In this document: positions 47,406 to 56,294 of the stretch, in pieces
How positions within the stretch are numbered: position 1 is the first letter of the stretch
How the letters are laid out: every line of letters starts with the position of its first letter
DNA from: Lacticaseibacillus rhamnosus
GTDB lineage: Bacteria; Bacillota; Bacilli; Lactobacillales; Lactobacillaceae
Assembly (NCBI RefSeq): GCF_900636965.1
Contig: NZ_LR134331.1
Location: 2,604,001-2,668,000 of the forward strand
Direction of reading: 5' to 3'
DNA length: 64,000 nt
The notes under the pieces: model-generated
Told to the model about the DNA's origin: nothing
What the model saw: the letters and a program-made list of their open reading frames with translations, nothing else
Databases searched by the model: none
Position numbers and translations under genes: made by a program

Positions 47406-47684
47406 TCAACTGCCATCGCCGGTGTTCATCCACAATGCTCCGGCACCGACCGCGGCTAACAGGCCAATGCCGATAATACCGACCAAGGCAAATTTAAAAA
47501 TTGCAAAACCGCCGAGTGCAAACAGCGCCAAGCTGATAAACGGGTGCCGCAAAATCGCACCGAGGAGTTTAACAACCAAGAACAGGATAATAATGACGGC
47601 AACAATAGCGCCAATCGTGATGGCACCTGTTAGCGTGTGTCCGTTTTCGCTCTGTGTACTTGCCAGCATACTTGGTAACATCAT
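47406..47684 (-). CDS. small membrane protein, 92 aa
   Basis: A 92-residue hydrophobic protein with two long spans (about 22-46 and 50-85), the second rich in Gly and Ala (GIIGIGLLAAVGAGALW). Two ATG codons stand together, with AGAGGTGAGG a few nt before them. It lies 49 bp downstream of the DUF1002 gene in the same direction, so it may belong to the same transcript. I do not recognise a family. Confidence 0.6.
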   Translation of the reverse strand: MMLPSMLASTQSENGHTLTGAITIGAIVAVIIILFLVVKLLGAILRHPFISLALFALGGFAIFKFALVGIIGIGLLAAVGAGALWMNTGDGS

Positions 47685-47733
47685 GAAACCTCACCTCTCT
47701 TAATGGCCAATCCCACGCAGCTGTCCGATTTGA

Positions 47734-48717
47734 CTAAAACATGCTGCGAACCCACTGGACAATGCCACTAAAGAAGCTAACGATGCCGTCCCAGATTTTC
47801 TGTAGGAAATTACGATTTTCCTGCGTATTCAAACTACTATTAAGCTTGTCGAATAAGCCTTTAGCTGAATTTTGAATTGAATCTGCCAGTTTGCCAGCCT
47901 GCGCTTTAAAATCGGTATTCTTCAAGGAACCGGCCTTTTGGACATTCACTAGCAAGTTAATGATTAATTGCCGCTGATTGTTATTAATAATCGTGGTCAG
48001 ATTATTCTGTTTCAGCTGACTGTCAACGATATTGCCAATTTGGTTCTGCGACAGGGTTTGCTGCCCATTGTTACTTTGCGAAGCCATTTGCTGTTTGGCT
48101 CCGGCAACTGCATTGTTCAGCTGTTTGTCGGTATAGCCATCTTTGCCTTTATTAGCCTGCGTGATCGAACTCAGCGTATTGACTTCCTGCTGAGCGGCAT
48201 TAATTTGTTGGTTATTCAGGTTCTCGCCATTTTGGGCAAACGCTGCATAAACCCCCGCCAACGCACCGGAGCCATCGATTTTGACCGCACTGGTGATGTA
48301 TAAATTAGCATTGCTGACCCCAGCCGTCAATGCGGCGTTACGGTATTGATCTGCCGTAATCGTGGTAATGTTATTCGTTCCGTTATACGGCACAATGGTG
48401 ACATTAATACCGCCATTATTTGTCTTTTGTACTAAGGCACTGGACCACACGCCGGAACTTTCCGTAAACGAGCTACCAGAGGGATTGAGATACTTCACCA
48501 AGGTGGCACCATTGACCGTCAACTGTGTGGCATTGGAGACGCCCGCTGCGTTTTGTAATGTGCTCAGCGTTCCGTTTTTCTGGTCGGTTGTCAGCGAAGA
48601 CCCTAGCGTTGCAACCGGCTGGGTCCAGGCATCATCAGCACGCACGATTTGTGGTACCGCTGTAATCAATGCCAGCCCAGCCGCAGCTAGTCCCAGCCAT
48701 TTAATCAGTTTTTTCAT
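47734..48717 (-). CDS. DUF1002 secreted protein
   Basis: A 327-residue protein of the DUF1002 (YpuA-like) family. The signal peptide is clear (MKKLIKWLGLAAAGLALITA, with cleavage near the VRA-DD junction, about 27). The mature part shows TTDQKNGTLSTLQNAAGV, VKYLNPSGSSF, SGVWSSALVQK and ITADQYRNAALTAGV, all typical. A Gln/Asn-rich middle (about 165-250) is unusual, and the protein ends in an amphipathic, Trp-containing tail (KIWDGIVSFFSGIVQWVRSMF). Probably released or surface associated; no function is known. Confidence 0.82.
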   Translation of the reverse strand: MKKLIKWLGLAAAGLALITAVPQIVRADDAWTQPVATLGSSLTTDQKNGTLSTLQNAAGVSNATQLTVNGATLVKYLNPSGSSFTESSGVWSSALVQKTNNGGINVTIVPYNGTNNITTITADQYRNAALTAGVSNANLYITSAVKIDGSGALAGVYAAFAQNGENLNNQQINAAQQEVNTLSSITQANKGKDGYTDKQLNNAVAGAKQQMASQSNNGQQTLSQNQIGNIVDSQLKQNNLTTIINNNQRQLIINLLVNVQKAGSLKNTDFKAQAGKLADSIQNSAKGLFDKLNSSLNTQENRNFLQKIWDGIVSFFSGIVQWVRSMF

Positions 48718-48809
48718 AACTCAAAACCGTCCTTTAAGTTGTTACGACTATTATCGCTGATTTGCTGCGGCTCGTCAGCAAATCAGCATTCGGTTTAAGC
48801 AATGATTAA

Positions 48810-49751
48810 TTAATGTTCCCGCTGATTCACGGCTCGGGTGTTCAGGTGATCGTAAAGTGCGCCTTCACGTAACCCAAACTGTGAAAAGGTTAAGCGATCA
48901 GAATCAAGGTACCGAATCATCGAAATAACCGGCATGAGTCCGCCGACAATAATGTCAGCCCGATATTTGGACAATCCCGGAATGGCTTCGCGGGCTGCCA
49001 GGTCGGAGCTGAGAATTTCTTTAAAAATATTATTGGCCTGCTGTGTCGGCATACGGTAACCGTGAATGGCTTCAAAATCGGCTAATTTTTCCTTACGCCG
49101 TTCGATCTTCGCCAAGGTCCGATTACTCCCGCCCAACGCAATAATTGGCAGGTTTTGCGCGCGCCGTAACCACCAAACACTATTAAAAGTTTGCTGAATA
49201 AAGGTGCTTAGCGCAAAATATTCGGCGGCTGAAATTACATCAGGATTCAAAAACCGCTCAGATAAGTTAACCGACCCGAATGGAATCGATACCAGGTGTT
49301 GCAACTTACGATTTTGAACCAGAATCAATTCCGTCGAAGCACCGCCAGTATCCATAATCAAGGCGTTTTGAATCGGCAACGTATTGATAACACCCAGAAA
49401 ATCGTATTCTGCCTCACGCGTACCCGGAATGACGCTAATCGTTAAACCGGCTTCGTTTTTGACCCGTTTAAGAAAGTCCTTTTGATTCTTGGCCTCACGA
49501 ACGGCAGCAGTTGCCACGGCTTTTAGATCAATGTCATCGTACTTATCCAGTTCGGCTTTAAACCCTTGCAGCGCCTTGAGCGTCCGCGCCATGGCGGCAG
49601 GTTGCAGAATACGGGAGGATCCCATATCTTCTGACAAGCGCACCATTTCTTTTAGCCGTTTGACGGGCTTAACGACTTCCTGCTCAATTGACCAGATTGT
49701 CATTCGTGCAGAGTTGCTACCTAGATCGATGACTGCGAAGTGGTGCGTCAT
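48810..49751 (-). CDS. ppx: exopolyphosphatase (Ppx/GppA family), canonical
   Basis: A 313-residue two-lobe ASKHA-fold phosphatase without the C-terminal HD extension. The first phosphate loop is VIDLGSNSARMTIW, the catalytic Glu is in GTREAEYDFLGV, and the second loop is IMDTGGASTELILV; all key residues are intact. Likely splits phosphate from polyphosphate or acts on pppGpp. It overlaps ppk by 4 bp and is last in the ppx-ppk-ppx operon. Confidence 0.9.
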   Translation of the reverse strand: MTHHFAVIDLGSNSARMTIWSIEQEVVKPVKRLKEMVRLSEDMGSSRILQPAAMARTLKALQGFKAELDKYDDIDLKAVATAAVREAKNQKDFLKRVKNEAGLTISVIPGTREAEYDFLGVINTLPIQNALIMDTGGASTELILVQNRKLQHLVSIPFGSVNLSERFLNPDVISAAEYFALSTFIQQTFNSVWWLRRAQNLPIIALGGSNRTLAKIERRKEKLADFEAIHGYRMPTQQANNIFKEILSSDLAAREAIPGLSKYRADIIVGGLMPVISMIRYLDSDRLTFSQFGLREGALYDHLNTRAVNQREH

Positions 49752-51910
49752 GCATCATCATCCTCCTTTGGTGCTGTCATTGGGATAAACGTGTGGGTTG
49801 CGTGTAAGTCCTCAGGTGCCTGATCAATTTCTTCACGTCGTAACGCCTCACCCATGGCCACAGCGTGTTCAATGAAGTAAGCCTGAGCGTTGAGTTTTGT
49901 CACACCGCGCAATTGTGCCCGGGTCCAGGTACTGTCTGGCTGTAAAATACGCGTTTTGACGTTATCATGCCACATAATATCGAAAATCTTGATGATCCGT
50001 TCCCGAATATCATCTTGCAAAATCGGAAACAGCAATTCAACGCGCCGGCTTAAATTCCGATTCATCAGATCTGCCGAGGACAGATACACATTTTCCTGCC
50101 CGTCTGCATAAAAGTAATAGATGCGGCTGTGTTCCAGTAACTGGCCGACAATGGAATGAACGGTAATATTATCCGAAACACCGGGGATTCCGACTTTCAA
50201 ATTGCAAATGCCGCGAATCAGTAAATGAATTTCGACGCCGGCATGCGAGGCTTCGTAAAGCTTCTCGATCATGGCGGTATCAGACAGTGAGTTCATTTTC
50301 ATTTGGATCAAAGCTTTGCGTCCGGCCTTAGCTGCCGCGATTTCTTCGTCAACCCGATCCATTAAATAATCACGAATGCCAAGCGGCGCAATGACTAACT
50401 TGTGGAAATAAGGCGGTTCGGAAAATCCCGATAGCATATTGAAAATGTTTGACGCATCTTCGCCAATTTCGTTATTGCAGGTGAACAAACCCATGTCAGT
50501 ATAAAGGCGGGCGGTGACATCGTTGTAATTACCGGTTGCCATATGCATATAGCGCTTAATGCCATCTTCTTCACGCCGAACCACTAACGCGAGCTTGCAA
50601 TGGGTTTTCAATCCGACTAACCCGTAAATAACGTGACAGCCGGCATGTTCAAGTTCTTGCGCCCAGTGGACATTATTCTCTTCATCAAATCGTGCTTTTA
50701 ATTCCACCAGTACAGTCACTTGTTTGCCATTTTCCGCCGCTTTTTTAAGGTAACGGATAATGGGTGATTTGCTCGACACCCGATAAAGCGTCATTTTTAC
50801 AGCTAAAACTTGCGGATCCTGAGCAGCTTCCCGAATAAAGTCAACAACTGGCTCAAAGCTGTCATACGGATGCTGCATGAAAACATCACGTTCTTTAATC
50901 ACATCAAAAATCGAAGTGTCTTTAAATGCCGGATCGATATACGGGGTAAATGGCTTAAAGAGTAGTTCCTTATGTCCATGCACCTGCTTAACCAACTTAC
51001 TGAGAAAGTTCAAATCAATCGGGCCGTGAATTTCGTAAACATCTTCTTCCTTGACGTTCATGGCCTTGGTCAGGCGTTTGCGCAGGTGTTTACCCATCCC
51101 TGCTTCAATCTCCAGCCGCATCACTTTACCACGTTGACGCTTCTTAAGTTGTGACTGAATCTCCTTCATCAAGTCAGAGGCATCTTCTTCAGCCACGTCC
51201 ATATCCATATCACGCGTCACCCGGAAAGTTGCCGTTTCTTTGATATCGGCGCCTACAAAGAGTTCGCCCACAAACATGCGAATGACCTCTTCCAGCAAAA
51301 TAAATACGTTATCACCGCCTGGAAGCCGCAAGACCCGTGGGAACACATCGGGAACCTGCACCATCGCAAACGACCGTGACTTATCGTCATCATCGTCCGG
51401 CCGCACAAGTCGGATTGCCAAATTCAGGCTGTTGTTACTGAGAAACGGAAAGGGCCGGGTTGGATCCACTCCCATTGGCGTCAATACCGGATAAAGCTCA
51501 TAGTGAAAATAATCCGACACAAAATCCTGTTGCTTTTGGGTTAAGTCTTTGGCATGCAGCAACTGAATATCGACAGCATTCAATTTTGGTATCAACGAGC
51601 GTACCAGTGTGTTGTATTGTTTTTCGACCATTTCGTGAGCAGTTTTTGAAATGGCATCAAGCTGTTCCTGAGGCTTCATCCCTGCAGCATCAGGCTTGTC
51701 GTAATTAACCGTCACCATCTTTTTCAATGATGCAACGCGAATATTGAAGAATTCATCCAAATTACTTTGGGTGATGCCTAAAAATCGAACCCGTTCGAGT
51801 AAGGGATTATTTTTATCCCGGGCTTCTTCCAACACCCGATCGTTAAACGCCAACCAGCTTAGTTCGCGGTTATTAAAATACCGCGGCTTCGAAAAATCAA
51901 GCTTTTTCAT
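49748..51910 (-). CDS. ppk: polyphosphate kinase
   Basis: PPK1 makes inorganic polyphosphate from ATP reversibly. It has 720 residues. N-terminal NRELSWLAFNDRVLEEA, the LGITQSNLDEFFNIRVAS segment, the ATP-binding core with KMTLYRVSSKSPI, and GLKTHCKLALVVRRE (His presumably the phosphorylated one), then YMHMATGNYNDVTARLYTD, are all conserved. It is translationally coupled on both sides (ATGA overlaps at 51907 and 49748). Confidence 0.96.
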   Translation of the reverse strand: MKKLDFSKPRYFNNRELSWLAFNDRVLEEARDKNNPLLERVRFLGITQSNLDEFFNIRVASLKKMVTVNYDKPDAAGMKPQEQLDAISKTAHEMVEKQYNTLVRSLIPKLNAVDIQLLHAKDLTQKQQDFVSDYFHYELYPVLTPMGVDPTRPFPFLSNNSLNLAIRLVRPDDDDDKSRSFAMVQVPDVFPRVLRLPGGDNVFILLEEVIRMFVGELFVGADIKETATFRVTRDMDMDVAEEDASDLMKEIQSQLKKRQRGKVMRLEIEAGMGKHLRKRLTKAMNVKEEDVYEIHGPIDLNFLSKLVKQVHGHKELLFKPFTPYIDPAFKDTSIFDVIKERDVFMQHPYDSFEPVVDFIREAAQDPQVLAVKMTLYRVSSKSPIIRYLKKAAENGKQVTVLVELKARFDEENNVHWAQELEHAGCHVIYGLVGLKTHCKLALVVRREEDGIKRYMHMATGNYNDVTARLYTDMGLFTCNNEIGEDASNIFNMLSGFSEPPYFHKLVIAPLGIRDYLMDRVDEEIAAAKAGRKALIQMKMNSLSDTAMIEKLYEASHAGVEIHLLIRGICNLKVGIPGVSDNITVHSIVGQLLEHSRIYYFYADGQENVYLSSADLMNRNLSRRVELLFPILQDDIRERIIKIFDIMWHDNVKTRILQPDSTWTRAQLRGVTKLNAQAYFIEHAVAMGEALRREEIDQAPEDLHATHTFIPMTAPKEDDDA

Positions 51911-53436
51911 AACGTGTTTCGTCCTTTCAGCTCAAGTCCTACTCCAAAAACCTCGGAGAAAAATTCACCTTTACGCGCCAAGGTCCAGCGTTCAAGTTCA
52001 ATATCATCATTGGCCTTCGTCGACAACACCACTTTGTCTGGCTTCAGCGAAACGCGCATTCGTTGAATCTTTTGCTGCCGCGATGCATCTAAACTGTCTG
52101 CTACCCGTAAAATGGCTGATAGTTTGGCGACAACTAAGCGATTCTCGGTCGACATGATCGGGAAGTTCTTCAAATCCGACTGGGGGGTTACCGAACTGTG
52201 AAAGCGCGTGATGGTAGCGACCATGGTGACGTCCAGTGCATTTAGACCCATAATTTCAGAAGCCTTAATGATGTAATTCGAATGCGCATAGTGTTTGTGC
52301 GTTTCAATGTAACTACCAATATCACTAACCGTTGCCGCAACCTCTAGCAGCAGCCGTTCATGCTTGCCCATCCCATGTAATTTCTTGAGTCGATCAAATA
52401 ATTGCAAGGCAAATGTACGGGTTGTCTGCATGTGGTCACAATCAACCCGATAACGTTTGGCCAAATTATTAGCGCTGATGACAATTTCTTCATCTGGATC
52501 AAACCCCAGCTTTTTGAAGCCACCAGCATGGGCCGCGTGCACTTCCAAACCATCAATCGCTTTTAAATCCGAAATCCAAATTGATTGACTGTTTAACGTT
52601 TCAATCAACCGATAAACCAACAGGACTGTCGGTAAAACCAATGACGTTTGATTTGACGTTAAATCATAAGTATCGGCCAGATATTGGTCAGAGGCTTTTG
52701 TCACTTCATCATAAAGCAAATCAAAGCCGGGACGATCAGTTTCAACTTGCCGCTTACCTTCTGGAATCAGGTTTTGAAAAATCGACAAGCTGCTGCCCAT
52801 TAAAATCACATTGGTATATTCAACCCCTTGTGGCAATAAGCGCATAAAATCCAGTAAGCGACTGTCAATATAATCACGCATAACCTCAACGTAATTGGTT
52901 ACCGAGCGCTGAACATCACTCATAATTTCATACACCCGCAACGGTCCCAGCGACAGGTTACGTGAAAACCCAAACGTTCCTTGACTAAAAGTCGTCAACT
53001 CGACTGAACCGGAACTGATATCAATAAGCACGGTTCCTTTTTGGGTAATCGTTTCAAACTGGGGAAACTTGACCATAATCGCCTGGGTACGGAAAAATGC
53101 CTCTTCTGACAAAGAAGTGGTTTTAATGAGCCAGCCAGTACGCGTGTATAGCTGATCCCGAACAAACTCGGCATTATCCGCTTCTGCCCAGCTCGTACTG
53201 GCATAAACATTAACGGTTGCAACGCCATAGTCTTTAAAGATCTGATCAATAGCGTCAAAGGCCTGCACAATGGTATCAACGGTTTCCGGTAAAATTTCAT
53301 GTTCAGCATAAAAATCATCACCAATAGCAACTGGGTATTTACCGCGCTCGATTGCCTTAAGCGTCCGTAGATTCGTGATACTAAAAAGAATCGACTGTGC
53401 GCCAATCATCACGAACCCCTGTATATTGTTTGCCAT
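51907..53436 (-). CDS. degenerate Ppx/GppA-like protein with C-terminal HD-like domain
   Basis: A 509-residue protein with the long Ppx layout: two ASKHA lobes (1-300) and an HD-like C-terminal part (about 320-480). The catalytic motifs are altered. The first phosphate loop, normally DxGSNS, reads MIGAQS at 10-15. The second, normally DxGGxSxE, reads DISSGSVE at 139-146, and the HD doublet reads SDIG (371-374) with Ser for His. The Glu region (SLSEEAF) remains. It is probably not a normal phosphatase and may regulate Ppk. I start at 53436, with GGAG 6 nt upstream. The first gene of the operon. Confidence 0.82.
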   Translation of the reverse strand: MANNIQGFVMIGAQSILFSITNLRTLKAIERGKYPVAIGDDFYAEHEILPETVDTIVQAFDAIDQIFKDYGVATVNVYASTSWAEADNAEFVRDQLYTRTGWLIKTTSLSEEAFFRTQAIMVKFPQFETITQKGTVLIDISSGSVELTTFSQGTFGFSRNLSLGPLRVYEIMSDVQRSVTNYVEVMRDYIDSRLLDFMRLLPQGVEYTNVILMGSSLSIFQNLIPEGKRQVETDRPGFDLLYDEVTKASDQYLADTYDLTSNQTSLVLPTVLLVYRLIETLNSQSIWISDLKAIDGLEVHAAHAGGFKKLGFDPDEEIVISANNLAKRYRVDCDHMQTTRTFALQLFDRLKKLHGMGKHERLLLEVAATVSDIGSYIETHKHYAHSNYIIKASEIMGLNALDVTMVATITRFHSSVTPQSDLKNFPIMSTENRLVVAKLSAILRVADSLDASRQQKIQRMRVSLKPDKVVLSTKANDDIELERWTLARKGEFFSEVFGVGLELKGRNTL

Positions 53437-53696
53437 GTCCGCTCCATCCGTTTCTTCTGAATTTTCCAAAGATCATTAATGTTCTAATGCCATGATAGCA
53501 CGGCTATTATCCGCTGTGAGAATTTTTAGACAAGCCTTATTCAAAGCCGTTTTCTCAAGCAGTTTCAGTTTACCAAAGATCCCATCATTTCTTTTATAAA
53601 TAATGAGCGATATTTATTTCTTCTCAGATAGCCATCAATCCGCAATCCGTGTTTTGCGCGCATCCGCTGGGGTCATCACCTCAACTATTGGTATTT

Positions 53697-53731
53697 GCGT
53701 AAAAAGATTGTAACGACCCAATCTTTTGCGC
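53697..53731. repeat. inverted repeat between the ppx operon and the aldo-keto reductase gene
   Basis: AAAAGATTG and CAATCTTTT are perfect complements separated by 8 nt, with GCG / CGC at the ends. It lies 66 bp before the aldo-keto reductase start, in a 360-bp gap. It lacks a T-run outside the stem, so it could be an operator rather than a terminator. Nothing else is recognisable in the gap. Confidence 0.5.
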
Positions 53732-53796
53732 AAGCGCCATCATTTTTGTGATAGTCTTAAATCATCATGAAACCTTTCTGAAAGGAAGTCTCACAA

Positions 53797-54729
53797 TTGA
53801 AAATGATCAATCTCGGGCGCTCCGGCTTAAACGCTTATGCCATCGCTCTTGGCGTCATGCGCCTACCGAATCTTGATCGTCCGCGCGCAACGGAATTGCT
53901 CGATGCTGCTTACGATGTCGGAATTAACTTCTTTGATAACGCCGATATTTACAGTAATGGTAAGGCCGAACAGTTATTCAGTGACGCACTGAAAAAAGCG
54001 AGCTTCACCCGTGATCAAGTCTTGATTCAAACCAAAGTCGGGATTATCAATGATCGCAAAAGCATGCACCGCTATGACTTTTCCAAAACGCATCTGGTGA
54101 CGGCTGTCGACCAAAGTCTAAAGCGTCTGGGAACGGATTATGTTGATAGTTTACTGCTACACCGTCCCGATCCGCTCATGGAACCTGAAGAAGTCGCTGA
54201 GGCGTTTCTTCAGCTGCAAAATGAAGGCAAGGTGCGTCAGTTCGGCGTTTCCAACTTTAATCCTGCTCAAATCGATTTGTTGCAGCAAGCTGTCCCGCAA
54301 CGCCTTATCATCAATCAGCTGCAATTTTCGCTTATGCATACTGGCATGATTGATGCCGGCATGCATACCAACATGGCTGATACACGTTCCATCGATCATG
54401 ATGGTGGCCTTTTGCCGTATAGTCAACAACATCATATGACCATTCAGGCTTGGAGTCCGTTCCAATACGGTTTCTTTGAAGGGGTCTTCATCAATAATGA
54501 CCAATTTCCTAAGTTAAATGCGCTGCTTCAAAAACTAGCCGATCAATACACCACCAATCCTAATGCCATCGCGGCTGCTTGGCTTTTGCGCGTTCCGGCG
54601 AATGTGCAGGTTATTGCCGGCACCACCAAACCGGCGCGTCTGCGGGCGATTGCCGAGGCAGCAGATATCACCTTAAGCCGTCAAGAATGGTATGATCTTT
54701 ATTTTGCGGCCGGTAACGACCTGCCTTAA
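53797..54729 (+). CDS. aldo-keto reductase
   Basis: A 310-residue NADPH-dependent oxidoreductase of the AKR family. The catalytic tetrad is visible as Asp in FFDNADIYSNG (with Tyr), Lys in LIQTKVGI and His in LLLHRPDP. The cofactor part near the C-terminus is VIAGTTKPARLRAIAEA. The substrate is unknown. The start is a TTG with AAAGGAAG 8 nt upstream; an ATG two codons later would be 14 nt away. It is close to YdhF-type oxidoreductases. Confidence 0.88.
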   Translation: MKMINLGRSGLNAYAIALGVMRLPNLDRPRATELLDAAYDVGINFFDNADIYSNGKAEQLFSDALKKASFTRDQVLIQTKVGIINDRKSMHRYDFSKTHLVTAVDQSLKRLGTDYVDSLLLHRPDPLMEPEEVAEAFLQLQNEGKVRQFGVSNFNPAQIDLLQQAVPQRLIINQLQFSLMHTGMIDAGMHTNMADTRSIDHDGGLLPYSQQHHMTIQAWSPFQYGFFEGVFINNDQFPKLNALLQKLADQYTTNPNAIAAAWLLRVPANVQVIAGTTKPARLRAIAEAADITLSRQEWYDLYFAAGNDLP

Positions 54730-54823
54730 GCCTAAATGCCATTCTGATTGGCAGCTATCAGACACCAACTCGTAAATGACCTAAAAATTGACACATTTAA
54801 TCTTTCTATAAAGGGAGTTTCGC

Positions 54824-55648
54824 ATGAAGAATCGACTCGATGATATTACAGATTTAATGGCACTTGGTCCGACTCCGGATGCCCGTGACATTCAGCGACG
54901 TCAAACCGCCCACCGAATTGCAATTGCAGACGCTTGGCAAATTCAACCAGGCGAAAACATCTTGGAAATCGGCTGCGGTCAAGGTGACTTAAGTGCGGTT
55001 TTGGCAGATCAAGTGGGTCCCAGCGGGCATGTCACCGGGATCGACATTGCTTCGCGCGATTACGGTGCGCCGCTCACACTCGGACAAGCGTGGGATCATC
55101 TGTTAAACGGGCCGTTAGCAAGTCGGCTGACGGTACACTTTGATACCAATCTCGCCGCCAGCCTCGGTCCGGTTGCCAATCAACATTTTGACCGCATTGT
55201 GATGGCGCATAGTTTATGGTACTTTGCATCGGCCAATGCGTTTGCCTTGCTTTTGAAAAACCTGCGCACCATTGGCGATTATGTCGATCTTGCCGAATGG
55301 TCACTTCACCCCACCGCGCTTAATCAAATTGGTCACTTACAAGCCGCGATGATTCAAGGGTTACTTTATGCGATTGCACCTAGTGATGTTGCCAACATTC
55401 GCACTTTAATCACGCCTGATACCTTAGCGCAGATTGCCCATGATAACACATGGTCCTACACTGCTGGCAAGCTAATAGAATGTCCGGATCTAGATGATGC
55501 CAAATGGGAAATCGCCACCACTAAGGCTTTATTGACCGAGCTAAAACTTAGTACCGATTTGCGTGATCGCGTAAAGCCGCAGCTGGAGGCCATGCAGCAT
55601 AATGGTACCGCTAGTTTGCCCACATTTACCGGTCGAATCACGTTCTAA
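54824..55648 (+). CDS. class I SAM-dependent methyltransferase
   Basis: A 274-residue methyltransferase. SAM motif I reads NILEIGCGQGDLSAVLADQ near residue 45, with the acidic residue of motif II in VTGIDIAS and motif IV in FDRIVMAHSLWYF. The N-terminus (ITDLMALGPTPDARDIQRRQ) looks like a substrate-binding lid. The target is not identifiable. It is followed after 18 bp by a GNAT gene, so the two are probably co-transcribed. Confidence 0.8.
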   Translation: MKNRLDDITDLMALGPTPDARDIQRRQTAHRIAIADAWQIQPGENILEIGCGQGDLSAVLADQVGPSGHVTGIDIASRDYGAPLTLGQAWDHLLNGPLASRLTVHFDTNLAASLGPVANQHFDRIVMAHSLWYFASANAFALLLKNLRTIGDYVDLAEWSLHPTALNQIGHLQAAMIQGLLYAIAPSDVANIRTLITPDTLAQIAHDNTWSYTAGKLIECPDLDDAKWEIATTKALLTELKLSTDLRDRVKPQLEAMQHNGTASLPTFTGRITF

Positions 55649-55666
55649 TGCATAGGAGGCGTCAGC

Positions 55667-56161
55667 ATGATCGAATTTGTTCCCGCCACCACCGCAGATC
55701 TGCCCAAGATTGTTGCCATTTATAATGAGACCATCCCTACGCACCAGGCAACAGCAGATTTGCAACCTCAAACTGTTGACCAAAAAGCTGATTGGTTTGC
55801 AGCGCACAATGATCATTTTCCGGCATGGATGATTCAGGTTGATCATCACAATGTCGGCTGGCTAACGCTTTCCGCTTACAGTGACCGGGCAGCGTATGAT
55901 CAAACCGCGGAAATCAGCTTGTATCTGGACATCACTGCCCGCGGTCACCATATCGGCAGTTCGGCCTTGGCGTTTGTGGATCAAGAAGCACCGGCTCGCG
56001 GATTGACAACGATCATCGCAAGAATTTTCGGCCACAACTCGGCCAGTCGGCGTTTATTTAAGAAATTTAACTACGACCACTGGGGCCATCTACCAGCTAT
56101 TGCCGATCTACCAGAAGGAAAAGCCGATCTGGAAATTTACGGCAAACATTTTAACAGCTGA
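55667..56161 (+). CDS. GNAT acetyltransferase
   Basis: A 164-residue N-acetyltransferase, similar in layout to phosphinothricin-type enzymes. It shows IEFVPATTADLPKIVAIYNE at the N-terminus, a typical AEISLYLD strand and an acetyl-CoA loop RGHHIGSSAL (variant of QxxGxG/A), then FGHNSASRRLFKKFNY. The acceptor is unknown. AGGAGG is well placed before the ATG. It is the last gene of the 54824-56161 unit. Confidence 0.83.
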   Translation: MIEFVPATTADLPKIVAIYNETIPTHQATADLQPQTVDQKADWFAAHNDHFPAWMIQVDHHNVGWLTLSAYSDRAAYDQTAEISLYLDITARGHHIGSSALAFVDQEAPARGLTTIIARIFGHNSASRRLFKKFNYDHWGHLPAIADLPEGKADLEIYGKHFNS

Positions 56162-56208
56162 TTGGGACACCTACTAACGAAAAATTTCCTACTAAGGTTA
56201 ATCGCCAA

Positions 56209-56257
56209 AAAAATCAGTTCTTCCTGCAGCCCACTGACTTAGGAAGAACTGATTTTT
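56209..56257 (+). terminator. strong bidirectional terminator
   Basis: Seventeen perfectly paired bases AAAAATCAGTTCTTCCT / AGGAAGAACTGATTTTT with a 15-nt loop. Shared by the GNAT gene and the convergent MATE gene. Confidence 0.9.
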
Positions 56258-56294
56258 ATATTCTATCATGTCACTTTTTCCATAATGGCTACTT

